From Hemerocallis citrina (taxonomy: Eukaryota > Streptophyta > Magnoliopsida > Asparagales > Asphodelaceae): DNA of 64,000 nt. Position 1 is the first letter of the stretch. The number at the start of each line of letters is the position of its first letter. Position numbers and translations under genes: made by a program. The notes under the pieces were generated by a model. It was not told the DNA's origin. It ran no database searches and saw only the letters and a list, made by a program, of their open reading frames with translations. The DNA lies in NCBI GenBank assembly GCA_017893485.1, contig CM030358.1:249737073-249801072 (forward strand), given 5' to 3'. Below are positions 23,501-37,027 of this stretch, piece after piece.

Positions 23501-26500
23501 GCAGTTTGTACGATGGATACAAAATCAAGTTAGGGTAACAGTTGACTCTGAACAACGATTATGAGTTAATTAGAAATCAACACAACTGAATTTCATTAAC
23601 TAACCGTTTATGTTAATTTTTTAAATGAATGATGAAGATAAATAACGGAATGGAAGAAGAAAGGGGATACAGCCTTGTACCTCCCATTAATTTGTGGTTC
23701 ACATTACTGTAAAGATTTATCTAGGTATCACTAAAAAAATTATACCATGATTTCCAGTTGCAATTAAAATCTCTAATTTTATCTAGGTACTTAACTATAT
23801 TTATCACTCACCCCTATTAGAGGCTTACATACCTTACCTTTCAAGAAACTGAAAAGATATCCCAACAGAAAGATGTTCTTCTCTACTAATCCAAATCTAA
23901 AATAACAACTTTAGAAATAAATAATAAAAAAAGACAATCGAACAAATATAGCCATTCTATCTTTTCAATATTCCAAATAACTACCAATTTGAACTAACTA
24001 ATCACAAATAATTTTGAGTTCTTTGAAAATGTGTTACTGTATCAGGTAATGTGAACACCACACATACTGTAACAGCCTATTTTGTCTTTTAATCCCTTGA
24101 TAGTTCTATTGATGAGCCTTAACAATACATACGATAACTGCGAGTATAAACAAATTATGGTACATGTAAACCTTGTTTAAATTACTTTACCTATCTGTAC
24201 TGACATATTTATGTACCTTCAGGCATACTTGCGCTTACAGCGACACATTTAGGTGTTGATACGTGTGTGACAAATGTACATAAATACTGTGAGTCTGTGA
24301 CTGAAACCTAGAGCACATACATTATACTTTCGAGAAACAAAAGCTTCTTGATAAAAAAAAGTTGTGTAAAGGAATAAAGTAGTTACTGGTATAAAGTTAA
24401 CCATGGTGAATAAATGAAGAGTCCTAATCCACACATACTGTAGCAGGCAACGTGGAAACGCACATACTACATCAGCCTATTTTGTCATACATTACATAAT
24501 CTCGTAATATTTCTAATGATGAGCATTAACTATACCTCTAACTATTACGAACAAATTATGGTACACGTAAACCTTGTTTTAATTATTTTACTGATATTTA
24601 CTTACATACTGAAGTACCTTCAAACATACTTGTGCCTACAGAGACACATTTATGTATATATGTGCCTGGCAAACGTATATCAAAACTTTTAGTATGTGTT
24701 GAAACTATGAGCACATACGTATGTACTTTTGGGAAACAAATAAAACTTGTTCATACTAAAAGTCGGATAAAGGAAAAAAGTTGATGCTGGTATAATGTTC
24801 ACCATGGGGAATAAGTCTTAAAGATCGAGTCCTAAACAATGATGAATAAGTCACAAAGTTAATTGCGGATCTTCAGAGATCACACAAGTGCTTTATGACT
24901 GGTAGCATATATACTCATTATTCCCATTTTTAAATTTGGGAATGCAGTGTACATGACTGACTTTTGCCAACATTAATATAGAGGAGAATGTATAAATGAT
25001 GACTATTTTTAGTTGGACTTGTTTTTCTCACCATACACATAATTTTGTTTGTAGAAAAGTACATTTTCCTGGCTGGAGTTCTTTTAAAACTGCATCTATT
25101 AAATAATAAAATTTAAAATATCAAATGGCATAGTGTAACTGTACAACCCCGCAGAGTGGTTGGTGCTTTCGATGTCAGAATATGATATGGTGCTTTCCTA
25201 TCTTCTATGTATTATTTATGTATGTTTTTTTAAAGTTGTACTCATCCTAAGAAACTTTAGTGATTATTATTGGTGAACAGGAAATTTTCAAGCAGTTTAG
25301 ACTTGGGAGGTTTATTGCTTCACAGTTTGCCTTTTCGTCGACTCCAGAGTTAATGTTTGGCCTTTATTTGATTTATTATTTCAGAATATTTGAGAGGCAG
25401 ATTGGCTCTAATAAGTACTCGGTAAGTTATCTCTTATAAAATTTGGAATTTTCAAGAGCGTTGCTTTATTCAGGAGGCGATAACCTGCTATTATTCTTAT
25501 AAAGTCTATTGTCATCAATCCGTCTTGTTTTGTTTAACTAATCCGAGAGTGCAACTGTCACAAAAGATATCATTTATCTGATTATATAATCATTTTCATT
25601 TGAAAAAGATTAAGTTTTCATTAGTGATTGGACTCTAAGCTGTGTTTGTTTATCTTATACAATTTTGAATTTTCAGGTCTTCATTTTATTCTCGATGTTT
25701 GTGACAACGCTCTTTGAGGTCCTGGCTTTAGTCCTTCTTAAAGGTATTAATGGGAGGTTTGATGGTAAAGTAGCTGAAGGATTGTATTTTTGTTATATAA
25801 TATTTTTTGCTCTTTTTACAATTCCCCATTTCAATTTTAACTGATTAATATTTGGCATTCTTTCTCTACAATGTTTTCTTGCTGTTGTCATATGACTGAC
25901 TAGCATTATTTGACCAATTAGTATTCATCTTTTAAAGAAAAATATTTTCAATTAAATTCAAATTCAAATTCTAGTATTTGAATTTGCAGAGTTGATGCAT
26001 TGCATGTATCCACTTGAGCTTGTTGAAGTCAAGGTTCCAAACAACGGAAACGGGATTTGAAACGGTCGAGCACCGTTGGTTTTTTTTCCTGTTTAAACGG
26101 GGTTTAAACTGAAAAAGCGGTTTTCTATTTTTTACTATAAAAAATATTTAAAAATAAAAAAAACTTGAAAAAATATAAAAATTCCAAAAATAAAGGGAAA
26201 AATATTTGAAATGTCAAATTTTAAAGATGTATTATGTGAGAATGACATCATATGTAAAAAAAAAAATATACTTGATAGCTATGAAGCTAGGGCTGCAAAC
26301 AAACCGAGCTACTCGCGAGCTACTCGGCTCGAGATCGGTCAAAGCTCGATCAAAGCTCAGCTTGTGTCTAGCTCGAGCCGAAGCGAGCTCGATAACGTAA
26401 ACGAGCCGAGCCCGAGCCTCATGGTACTCAAGTTGTTAGGCAAAAGCTCGCGAGTACTCGGCTCGAACTCGGTCAAAGCTCGGCTCGTGTCGAGCTCGAG

Positions 26501-29500
26501 CCGAGCTTGAAAGTGAGCTCGATAATGTAAACGAGTTGAGCTCGAGCCTCAAGATACTCGGCTCGACTTGGCTCGTTTGCAGCCCTATATGAAGCATAGG
26601 TACGGGTATGAGTACGGGGATCGACAAATATGTAAAAAGTAGGATACGGGGGTACAACTATATTATTTTAAATATAATTTAAATTATAATTTAATATATT
26701 CAAATCAACATAAAAGAGAATCCATACACTTAAAAAAAAAATCCAAATACGTTCAACGTTAAAAATTTAAACTATTGAAGATAAGTCATCCAATCGTGGC
26801 AAAAGTTTTTTATACTCTTAGTCATATCTATTTTAGTTACAAAATACGACATACTTCATAATCCATACATAAGTACACTAAGACGGTATATTTAATGATT
26901 ATGGGTCAGACCATTATTTTCAGACTCAACAAGGTTACTTTAAAAAAAAACCCAATACTTGCCTGCCGTACCCGATACGGTACTCACGCTGATGGGTACG
27001 GGTACAAGTACCTGTTATGTACCCGGTACGGGCACAATTAGTTACATCAGGTACCCATGCTTTGAAGCTTGATTGTTTATTAAATAAATTAAGGAAACAT
27101 GCAAAGTGCACATTTTGGTGACATTTGACAGTGATGATGCTAGAATAAGTTCTTTCCTCGCTCAATTTTGGCTAGCCTCAATTCAAAAAAAAAAAGATAA
27201 AACAGTTACTATTGTTTAAACCCGCAACCTGTTTTGACCCGTTTGGCCCCGTTTTGGCCAATTTTTTTGTATGTTTTGATGATAAAATGTATGGAAACAT
27301 TTTTAACATCAGTTTAGGCCCTAAACAAAAACGTTCTACTAGTTTTTCATTTAAACAAAGCTTTTAAACACAATTTTGTTTTTGTTTTTGTTTTTGTTTT
27401 TTAGAACCTTGGTTAAAGTTGATACAAGCCTCTACGGCTTTACACAATTTTTTTTCGGTACTACAGATGTATTGACAATTTCACATCCTGATTTCACATT
27501 GTACAATTGCCCCACAATAGTTCATATGTAAATATAAGAAGAGGAGATGGAGTGACTACATTAGATATGAACATGTTATGATGACATGTATGTGAATTTC
27601 ATTAAGTACAAATTATAGACTGTGATGCTGAAATTTTTTGAAATATCTACAGAGACTGTATTATGTTATGCTAAGCTTAAAGCACTTGCGAAGTTACAAA
27701 GTGGGCTACAAGAGGCAAGTGCAGGTCAACAACCTGTTAGGATATGGCTAAAATAATGTTGCATTAATAGTTCAGGTTGGGTGAATATCTACTTATATTC
27801 CATCTAACAACCTTATATCTTTCTCTTTCGCTCTCTTCGCCCTCACACTACCGGCGGTCGGTTATAGTGGAGGTGCACTTATCAAAGGTGGATATGGTGG
27901 TGAAGATGGAGTTGATGGCGGTGGGGGATTATGGTTGTGAAGGCCAGGGAGTAGTGTTTGTGGAGATGGAGTTAATGGTTTGAAGTGCTTTATGGTACTG
28001 CAGATGGAATTGATGATGATAGAAGGAATAATTGTGTAGGTACCAGGTAGTTTATCTTGGTCGAAATGGAGGGTTTCTTTCCTGGGAAAATTATTTCTAG
28101 CCCCAACATTTGAGTTGAAATTAATTTAAAACCCAACAAAATTTCTAGATACATAAAACCCCACATGACTTAAAGCTATTTCTTTTAAACCCAAGTGTTA
28201 CTTTTAGCACATATACTTGTACACTAGGTCTTAGATTACCCATTCTACCCTTAATTCAAAATCCATTATAGACTTAGACCGAGAGTTGAGAGTTGTTTCA
28301 GTCACGTGGGTATCAAAATAGAAGATACCATCCTTGAGATTTGGTTGAGAAGAAAGACACTATTGATGGCGATGAGACATCATCATTGAATAAGATCTAT
28401 TTCTTTGCAGAATCACTTTGCAAAAACTCACCTATTGCATGTAGTTACTGAATCTCAGTCGCCCACCAAGTTCTCGTCCCTTCTTAATTATAGTAATTTC
28501 CCTTTATAGAGAGAAAGCGGAAGTAGAGAAAAAAAGTCAATTCAAATGGGTGGTTGAGATTTGAGAATCTCTTGTATATAAAGGGAAATGTAGGAAATCC
28601 GTCTAAAGAAATCCCCAAACCAAGTGGGTTTTAACTAGAATTTTTAATCTCTTTTAATGAAGGTTTTTTTTTTCATAATGACATTGAAAATATTAGGTAT
28701 TTCCAAAATGGCATTCAAAGTTTTCATATATCCAAAAAACCATATGCAACTATTAAGTATATTCCAAAAAAGCACCCGCCATTACCAATAGTTAAGTTTT
28801 TGATGGTTTGGACATGTAATGACGATATTGCCCATGACGTTTTAGTAATTCTGTCTTTCCTTCAATTTTTAAATTTTTTTGTGACTTAATTGACAATTTT
28901 TAAAAAAAAATTTGGGACTTAATTGACATTTCCTCTTGCCTAAGCAGTTAAAATCAGAAAAATTGCCGATTAATCAACGATTAATTGCTAAAGTCGATTC
29001 ATTATCTAGCGATTTTTAATATTTCTATTGGTAGCGGTTTTATCGGGAATAATTGCCGATTAAGTTGGTAATCGACCGATATCCGGTTAACCTTATTAAC
29101 TTATTAAATCGGTTCTGGTTTGTTTCACTTTGTTTTGGACTTTTGCATTTTTGTATTAAACAATACAATGGGTGGAAATCTGGAAATGTTTATTTATATT
29201 TAGTTCTTTTTGGTATGTGACATTAAACGTGAATTATGAATATGAAGATGAGTGTTGATTGTTTACTAGTTATTTATATTTTGAATGTGTTATCTCTGAG
29301 TTTTAAGGTATGCTTACTTAATTAGTGATATTAAACTTAATATTTCACGTGTTAACTTGTCATTCATAACTTAAAATCCTCTTGATCGTATACTTCAGAG
29401 AGATAGATCATTTTTATTTTTATTTGCACATATATATAATTTTTCCCATTTAATTCCTGATTATTTCCTGATTAACCGATTAATCATTATTCAATCATAG

Positions 29501-30890
29501 ACCGATTAGTTCCGAAAACCGATTTTAACTGCTTAGCATATTGCCTAAAAATTAGTCCATATGTTGTTCATGTTCTTCAATTTGTAACGCAATCCACCGA
29601 AGACCCCAAACTTTAATTCGTGAATACCAATTCAACATCATATAGAGATTTACTTCATAATCATCACACTAATGAGAAGCACTCTCAAATTGAATCGTTA
29701 CATCAAAAAAAGAGAAAAAAGAACAACATTCTCATGAGAAATTTTATGAGAAATTAACAAATAAATTCAACAATCCATAAGAAGATGAGGAGGACGGTGT
29801 GGCAAATTCAACAGTCCAAATCAAACCAAAAAAGAATAAACACATGACAATTACCACATTAGAAGGGCTAATAAAAAATTTCACCCATAAGAAGTTAATG
29901 AGTAAAATAGGATGATCTAGCTAGCGAAGATGAGGATTATTTGGGAAATAAGGAGTTGTTGGCAAAGGTTTGCATCATGCTCGACGGGGGCGACGGTGAA
30001 GTAGAAGAGGACGACGTGACGAGGCAAAAGTGTGGTTGAGGTTAGGGTTTATGGAGAGGAGGAATAGAGAAAATAGCATTTAAAGGAGAGGAGGGGAATC
30101 TTGCCATTTCATATACATATTAACGGGTTTAAACCCAATAAGGAGCATATTCTGTGAATATTTCTTTACACTTAACAGAGTTGCTAACGGCGAGTGCTTT
30201 TGTGGAACATACTTGATAGTTAAAGATGGTTTTTTGGAAATACGAAAACTTCGGGTACCATTTTTGAAATACCTAATCTTTTGAGTGTGATTATGAAATA
30301 AATCCTTTAATAAAATCGTGAAATTATGGGGCGGTTAAACTAATTTTTTTAAAACCTATAAGGGAATTCACAATATTTTAGGGGGTGCACTTGACCCTCC
30401 CAAGGGGCAGCGTACCTACATCCCTGTTGTGATTGGTGTCCTCAGCTACTTCATCTGCAAGCTCGCATGCTAATCCCTTATCAAAATCATATTTTTGGAT
30501 CAGGAAATGATTTCTCCTTTCTTTCTTTGACAACATCATATGTGGTTGATGATGTTGGAGGTGGAGCCGGTGGATCTTGGAACTTATGAGGTGGTCGACT
30601 GTGGTAGAGGTGGAACTAGATTTGGTTTTATTTGTTTTGTCTGTTTGTTTATTTGTTTGTTTGTGTGTGTATGTGCGAATGAATGCAAGCTAGGCAATTG
30701 TTTATGGTACATCGACTAGTACTTTTGGGAATGGGTAGGGCTTGGGCCTCTAAATAGAGGCCCAATTTAAAATGGATTGGATTGGGATATGTACTGGCCC
30801 AGGCCATGGGCGGCCCATAGCATGACCCAATTATGTTCACAGTACATGCACCATTTTAGGCTCGCGATACATGTACTAATAGGGGGCCGG

Positions 30891-30926
<36 letters not shown>

Positions 30927-31183
30927 GCAATGCTCCATTGCAAATGGGCAAACCACATAGGCCATTGTTGGAAACTACGGCTTAGGTTATAAATCTAAGC
31001 CGTTGTTCCAAAACAACGGCTTAGGTTATAAACCTAAGCCGTTGTTCCGAATTTAACCTAAGCCGTTGTTCGGAACAACGACTTAGGTTCAAAATAAACG
31101 AAGCCGTTGTTCCGAACAATGGCTTCAGTGGTTTGCAATGGAGCATTGCTCATATATACAGTGGTTTGCAACGGAGCATTGCT

Positions 31184-31242
<59 letters not shown>

Positions 31243-34200
31243 GATCTGATGCGAACTGTTCTCACAACAGTTCGTGCGATCCCGTAGGATGACCGTACGA
31301 TCCGACTTCTATCATGGACGGTGAAGATTAGAATCGAAGTATGAGTGGGGGTATTTTGGGCATTTCCCTCTTATCGTCTTCTCATCTTCTCCCATTTGCT
31401 ATCGTGCTCTCTCTCCCTCCCAGTCTCAAAATCCCCAAAATTGAGGAAGGGCTTCTCATCTTCTCACGTCTCTATGTCTCTCTCCCTCTTATCATCTTCT
31501 CATCTTCTCATCTTATCCCATTTCCTCTCGAGCTCTCTCTCTCTCACTTCGATCTTTCTCGAGCTCGACCCCGCCACCCACCAACCCTCGATTTGAAGTG
31601 CTGCCGTCCACCACAGACCACACCCTCCACTTGACCACGCCCTTATTTTTAAGTTCCATTTATGGCAATTTTTATTTTGTGATGTTTTTTTCAGATTTCA
31701 TTTTTTCAAGTGAGCTGGGACTGTTCATAAGTTGTTCCATTTATGTCAATATTTGGAAGTTTTCAAATTGAAGTTTCCCAACTGATGAAAATGCCTATTG
31801 TTGTCAATGATGAACCTTGAGAAAAACAGGAGCCTGGAAGGTGTAATTGGAATAGTGGCGATTGGACTAGTTCTGCTGCAGTTATCCCATTTGGTTGGGT
31901 GAGTCGTGGGTTGAAATAGATCTGGAAGGTGTAATTTGTAGTTTAACAGTCACGATGTACTAAGAATATTTTGGAGAACCCGATAAGCAATTTACATTCA
32001 TCAGCATCCGTATAGGATTTTTTTTCCTCTCGAAAAACCCTTCTACACGACATATGACCTCAAAATTTGAAAGCAGCAAGAGTTCTAGAAGTTGAATCGA
32101 AGGATTTTTCTTGTTCAGTTTGAGCTTTTAAAACAAGGTGGTAAATCAACATCTAAGCTCAATAACCCAATAAGAACTATCAGAAAGTCCAGTTCAGCTG
32201 TTCAGGGATGTAAACACATAGGCTCTGCTCTACAAAGGAGGAAAACCAAAAAAATAGCAGAGTCAACAAATTATGTTTCACGACTACCAACTAGCAAAAT
32301 TACAAAAAAGTTGCAGAACAAGCATCACTGAGAGATGGACAGTCACGCTCATCACTAATTCACTATATTGGACAATGAAATACAATCTTTCTGATAAACA
32401 GAAAGCAAAGCATGATATTCCATATGCCATTTCAAGCAACTGAACATATCTTCCACAATTACACATCAAAATACAAGAGTCAGTGAACTAAGCACGAGAA
32501 ATTCGTTTCAAATGTACCACGATAGAATTTATATAAATTTGTAAGTGGCTATATTCCACTTTCATTTGCAAAAAGATAGGAAACAACAAAGTGAAACAAC
32601 AAGAAATCCATGTTACAAGTTAACTTTATTTGCTGACATCTTCGTCCAGGTTGAAGTTACCGTCATCATCATCCATAGAATTCTCTTCAGTGAGATGCCT
32701 GGAAATGAACACCAAAAGGAAAAATGAAATGAGTGATGTAGACTGCAAAAAGTATATACGCACTTGTTAACTAATGTGCAACCAGATGCTGAAACATTTT
32801 CTTTAGTAATTATGTTTCTTTCCATGAACCACCAACCTATATGTGAAATTTCATCAAATTAAGTTAGTAAGAATTGGTGTACATGAGTGTATGCATTGCT
32901 TTTCAGGGATTGTATAGGCTATAAGGATTCAGAAATAAATGATATTAAGCTGTTGCATAAAAGAAAGTATCCACAATAACCAGTATGCAACATCCCTACA
33001 GACTTGCCATCACCTACATTGTTTTACATAAAGTATCCAAAATAAAGACTTTCTCAAATCAATGGCCTGATTGTTCCGAACCCATATCACCATCACTGTC
33101 ACGACCACAATCACCATCATCATCAACATCATCATCAGCAGCAGCAGCATCATCATCATCATCAGATTGTTGTGTATTGGAACCACTAACCAAATAAAAA
33201 TAACGATAAATTATTGAACTTTGTAGATTTAACATTTAGAAAAAATAGCTATGAACGTAGCAAAACTGAGGGAAAACTACATAAAATTAATATACACAAA
33301 TTTGAAGCTAAGAAAAATGCCTTACCTATCGAATTTTTTAGGGCAATTTCTTGAATCATGGCTGACTCCCCGCTTACCGCACACACCACATTTTCTAGCT
33401 TGACCTTTGAATTTTTCTCGTATTGGCTTTAATCTCTTTCCGCTAGGTCTCCTTTTAGTTCTAGAATGAAGAGGTCCATGTACAGTAATTTCATTTTTAC
33501 CCGTCCTTTTCTCACTGGTATCCAATTCTTCTAGGCTTCCCTCACTATTATGTTTTCGTTTCAAAGTACGCATCTCTTCAATCGTTTTGAGCAAGCTGTT
33601 ATAGGCCAATTCATACATCTCATCACTGGATACTCCTTCATCAGCAACTTGATTTGCTAAATGAGTTAACTCACAAAAGCGTGAAGCAAGCAATTTATTT
33701 GCACCGTTGGTACTTCTACCATCTTCAGCCATGCTAATCTTTTTTAGATCTCGAATCCACCTTCTTAAAACATATTGATCTGGCAACGCATTTTGATCTC
33801 TATATTTTAGAAATGCGAGGAGATGCCTACAAGGAATGCCTACAAATTCAAACATATGGCACGAACAAGTTGCAAACTGATTTGACTTAGAATAGTTGAC
33901 AAATTTCAATGATTCCGACTTGCCCCAAAGTTTGACCGTACAGATTTCTTCACTACCATTACCTTCAACCAACGCTACATTGTATAATAAGCTATATTGA
34001 AGCTCATCTTGAAAAATGTAGAAAATTTTCAATGTGTAGACTTCAGCCATTTGCTTTTCCATAGGAAATAAAGTTTTCAATTTGGGTCTATTTTCTCTAG
34101 TTCGATGATCCTCTTTAAGTTCCCATTCTCTTTGTCTTGCCAATACTCTATCAAAAATAGTGACAAAATCATGTAGAGAGTGCTTTTTAAATACATGCTT

Positions 34201-36957
34201 CTTTAGAAAAGCATTCATTCCCTCACTCCTTTGACTGCTCGACATTCCTGCCCAAAAGTGAGGTTTATGATAAACAGGAGCCCATTTTTCACGGATGAGA
34301 AAGATATCTTTCAACCATGGCTCGTCTTCCAATTCATTCTCCTTAATAATATCTTTCCTTTTTTCTTCAAATTCAAAGGGACTTTCGGCATTCCAAATAT
34401 TTTCATGAAAGGGTTTTCTAAACTTATCTTTGAAGGCTGTTGCTCTCAGCTTCTTTGGAATCTTGTCTAAAATGTGCCAAATGCAATATCTATGACGCAT
34501 GCCAGGAAAAACGGCTTTGATTGCACCACCAATTCCAAGATCTTGATCGGTTACCATGCCTAAAGGATGATGACCCACTACCTCTTTCCATCTTTCAAAT
34601 ATCCATACAAAAGAGCATGTAGTTTCATTTGGTATAAATCCACATCCAAGAAAAACTGATTGCCAGTGATAATTAATTCCAACGAAAGCTACAAATATCA
34701 TGCCATGACGATTTGTATTGTGAGTTGCATCAAAAGAAACCACATCACTAAAGATTTTGCAATTCAACCTACCAATGTCATCCACCCAAAAGCAATGAGT
34801 CAAACGATTATCATCATCGGTCTTGTGCTTATAGTAGAATGAGGGATTTTTTTCTTGTTGCCACTTAAGATAGTCTATCAACATTTGTGCATCATGACCA
34901 CGAATTTCCTCTCTTATGTCTCTTTCATGATTACGTATGTCCCTTTCCGTGAACCCAACTTTGTTGTGCCCTCCACTACAATTCTCAAGGAATGCCATTT
35001 GCTTATTAGTAGGAATGTTTATTTGACTAATTGTTTCATTAACACCTTTTTTGACTTCGAGACAATATGATTTCCAGGTAATAAATGAACCCTTCTTGGT
35101 GAAGTAAGACGATGATTATGAACTTCATTAAATATGTGAAGAACCCATACACCATACTCGGTGTTTAGCTTCAACCTAATCAAGGCATTGCATTCCGTTC
35201 TAATAGTGCCGCATCGCCTATTTTTGGTAACTTTTGAATCAACTGTAACTTCTACATATACCTCTGTTGTCTTTTTCTTTGATTCCCTGGCCTTAAAACA
35301 AACATATGTCTTACTAACTAGCTCTCCTTTCTTATATTTTGTTGAGCTTTTACGGACTTGAAAATGCGCACATTTAGCGTATCTTTTATAAAATTCCTCA
35401 GCTTCTTCAAGAGAAATAAAAGTCATACCTATTTGTGGCTTCAGATGTTCATCAACAATTAGGACAAATGAAAGTGCCTCTTTGGAGGTTGTAGATAAAT
35501 TCATCCCATGACTACTCTCTTCATGACTTTCCATACCTGTACACAAATTGTATGATTAAGACTTGGTAATAATCATAAGAGAATTAATAAAACAAATCGC
35601 TCAGTTCCAAACTTATTAATTTATCAAAGTCATTTAACAAAAAAAAAGAAAAATAAATGAAAACGAAAAATATAAACTACTGCAGAAAAAAAAATTGTAA
35701 TAAAAATAAAAAAATTACTGTTCGATTTGCTGGAGGGCGTGGTCAAGTGGAGGGTGTGGTCTGTGGTGGACGACGGCACTTCAAATCGAGGGTTGGTGGG
35801 TGGCGGGGTCGAGCTCGAGAGGCGGGGTCGAGCTCGAGAAAGATCGAAGTGAGAGCGAGAGAGCTCGAGAGGAAATGGGAGAAGATGAGAAGATGAGAAG
35901 ATGATAAGAGGGATAGAGAGACAGAGACGGGAGAAGATGAGAAGCCCTTCCTTAATTTTGGGGATTTTGAGACTGGGAGGGAGAGAGAGCTCGATAGCAA
36001 ATGGGAGAAGATGAGAAGACGATAAGAGGGAAATGCCCAAAATACCCCCACTCATACTTTGATTCTAATCTTCACCGTCCATGATTGAAGTCGGATCGTA
36101 CGGTCATCCTACGGGATCGCACGAATTGTTGTGAGAACAGTTCGCATCAGATCATTTCTCTCTCTATATATATATATCAAAGAACTCTCAAATTATGTTT
36201 TTTCAATTTTGCATTTTTAAGATTTGAAGAAAGGGTTTCACAAATTCCATGTTCTTAATTAGTTTTTTTTGTATAATTAGTTGAATTTTGTTACTTTCAC
36301 ATGAATTACTATCCTATCTAGGCTTTCTCAATTTTCGATCGCTCATTTTACCGTTCAATAATGCGATTGCGCCACATTTCGTAACAAGCATTTCGGGTCG
36401 TAAAACTTGGGGGTTTAAGCGAATTGGATAGCCTAGATATTATCCATGTCCATACCAAAGCAGCATTTTATTTGGACTATATAGTCTCTTCTTGACTCAA
36501 CCAGAACTAATATGTATTAAGAGCTATTTAAAAGGCATGTAGTTTGTCTTAAGGAAAGGGCTATGGGCCCCTAGCTCCTTTCGAAAGTTTTTCATTTGGT
36601 TTGGTTCTTGGAAGGGTTTCGCTTTTACCTTAAGAGTGTCCCAGTTCTAACTTAACTTGTCTCTTAAGGAGTGAAACTTAACTTGTCTCTTCATATTGTT
36701 TCCAACCTAAGCCGGTGTTTCCAAATCTCACCGGCAAATTCTCTAATAATTTAGAACATAGAGAATTTATAAATTCTCTATAGATGGATAGATGGATGAT
36801 CCCAATCACAACAGGGATAGATGGATGATCCCAATCACAATAATTTAGAACTTAGAGAATTTATAACCTAAGCCGTTGTTTTCAACAATGTCCTAAGTGG
36901 TTTGTATACCCGTTTGTATACCCGTTTGCATAGGACCCCGTTTGCAATGGAGCATTG

Positions 36958-37027
<70 letters not shown>

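Larger units (their letters stand above)
26030..27411. mobile_element. hAT-like foldback element holding two further insertions
   Basis: The left end CAAGGTTCCAAA and right end TTTAGAACCTTG are inverted. GTTGAAGT (26022-26029) and GTTAAAGT (27412-27419) flank it, an 8-bp duplication with one change. Sub-terminal AAACGG and GTTTAAAC motifs also pair. No transposase is present. Two other elements lie inside, so this is the oldest insertion here. Confidence 0.6.
32626..35534 (-). pseudogene. FAR1/FHY3-related MULE transposase, one frameshift, alternative last exons
   Basis: Starting at ATG 35534 ([13 protein letters not shown]), the first part has the FAR1 zinc-binding DNA-binding domain: [32 protein letters not shown] and EVHNHRL. 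The frame shifts at an A6 run near 35050 and resumes with [16 protein letters not shown]. It then has the MULE DDE core ([29 protein letters not shown]), a SWIM finger ([19 protein letters not shown]) and a C-terminal zinc knuckle ([16 protein letters not shown]). The main exon ends at GATAG|GTAAG (33326). Two downstream exons join in frame: 33185-33059 (Asp-rich tail ending SEQSGH) or 32698-32626 ([15 protein letters not shown] tail). The family includes both transposases and the light-signalling regulators FHY3/FAR1. Flanking inverted repeats mark this copy as a transposon gene. Confidence 0.85.
31196..36165 (-). mobile_element. Mutator-like element (MULE) with long terminal inverted repeats
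   Basis: Inverted copies of over 400 bases occupy about 31231-31647 and 35729-36165, running outward to GAGAGAGAAATGATCTGATGCG. They share GTGCGATCCCGTAGGATG and GTGGGGGTATTTTGGGCA with few differences; the right copy has an extra 18-base GAGCTCGAGAGGCGGGGTC-type duplication. TA repeats flank both ends, compatible with a 9-bp TATATATAT duplication but not provable. The interior encodes a FAR1-type transposase on the - strand. High identity of the repeats suggests a fairly recent insertion into intron 4 of the UBAC2-like gene, antisense to it. Confidence 0.88.

Noticed and set aside
28073..30430. A larger inverted repeat surrounding 28657-30313
   Set aside because: Flanking stretches near 28080-28200 and 30330-30410 are only vaguely similar in inverse; not enough to set borders.
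31341..31634. [20 protein letters not shown] and its twin at 35630-36055 on the other strand as a gene
   Set aside because: Both lie entirely in the MULE terminal inverted repeats and reflect CT-rich low-complexity sequence; the sequence is duplicated because the repeats are.
33096..33170. Simple CAT/CAG microsatellite only
   Set aside because: It reads on the - strand as an in-phase acidic exon of the FAR1-like gene, so a purely repeat label would lose information; it is kept as a candidate exon.
35000..35060. A short intron, instead of a frameshift, between the two FAR1-like frames
   Set aside because: The possible introns are about 18, 42 or 62 bases, and the longest would remove [14 protein letters not shown], which matches the conserved family pattern. 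A frameshift explains the data better.
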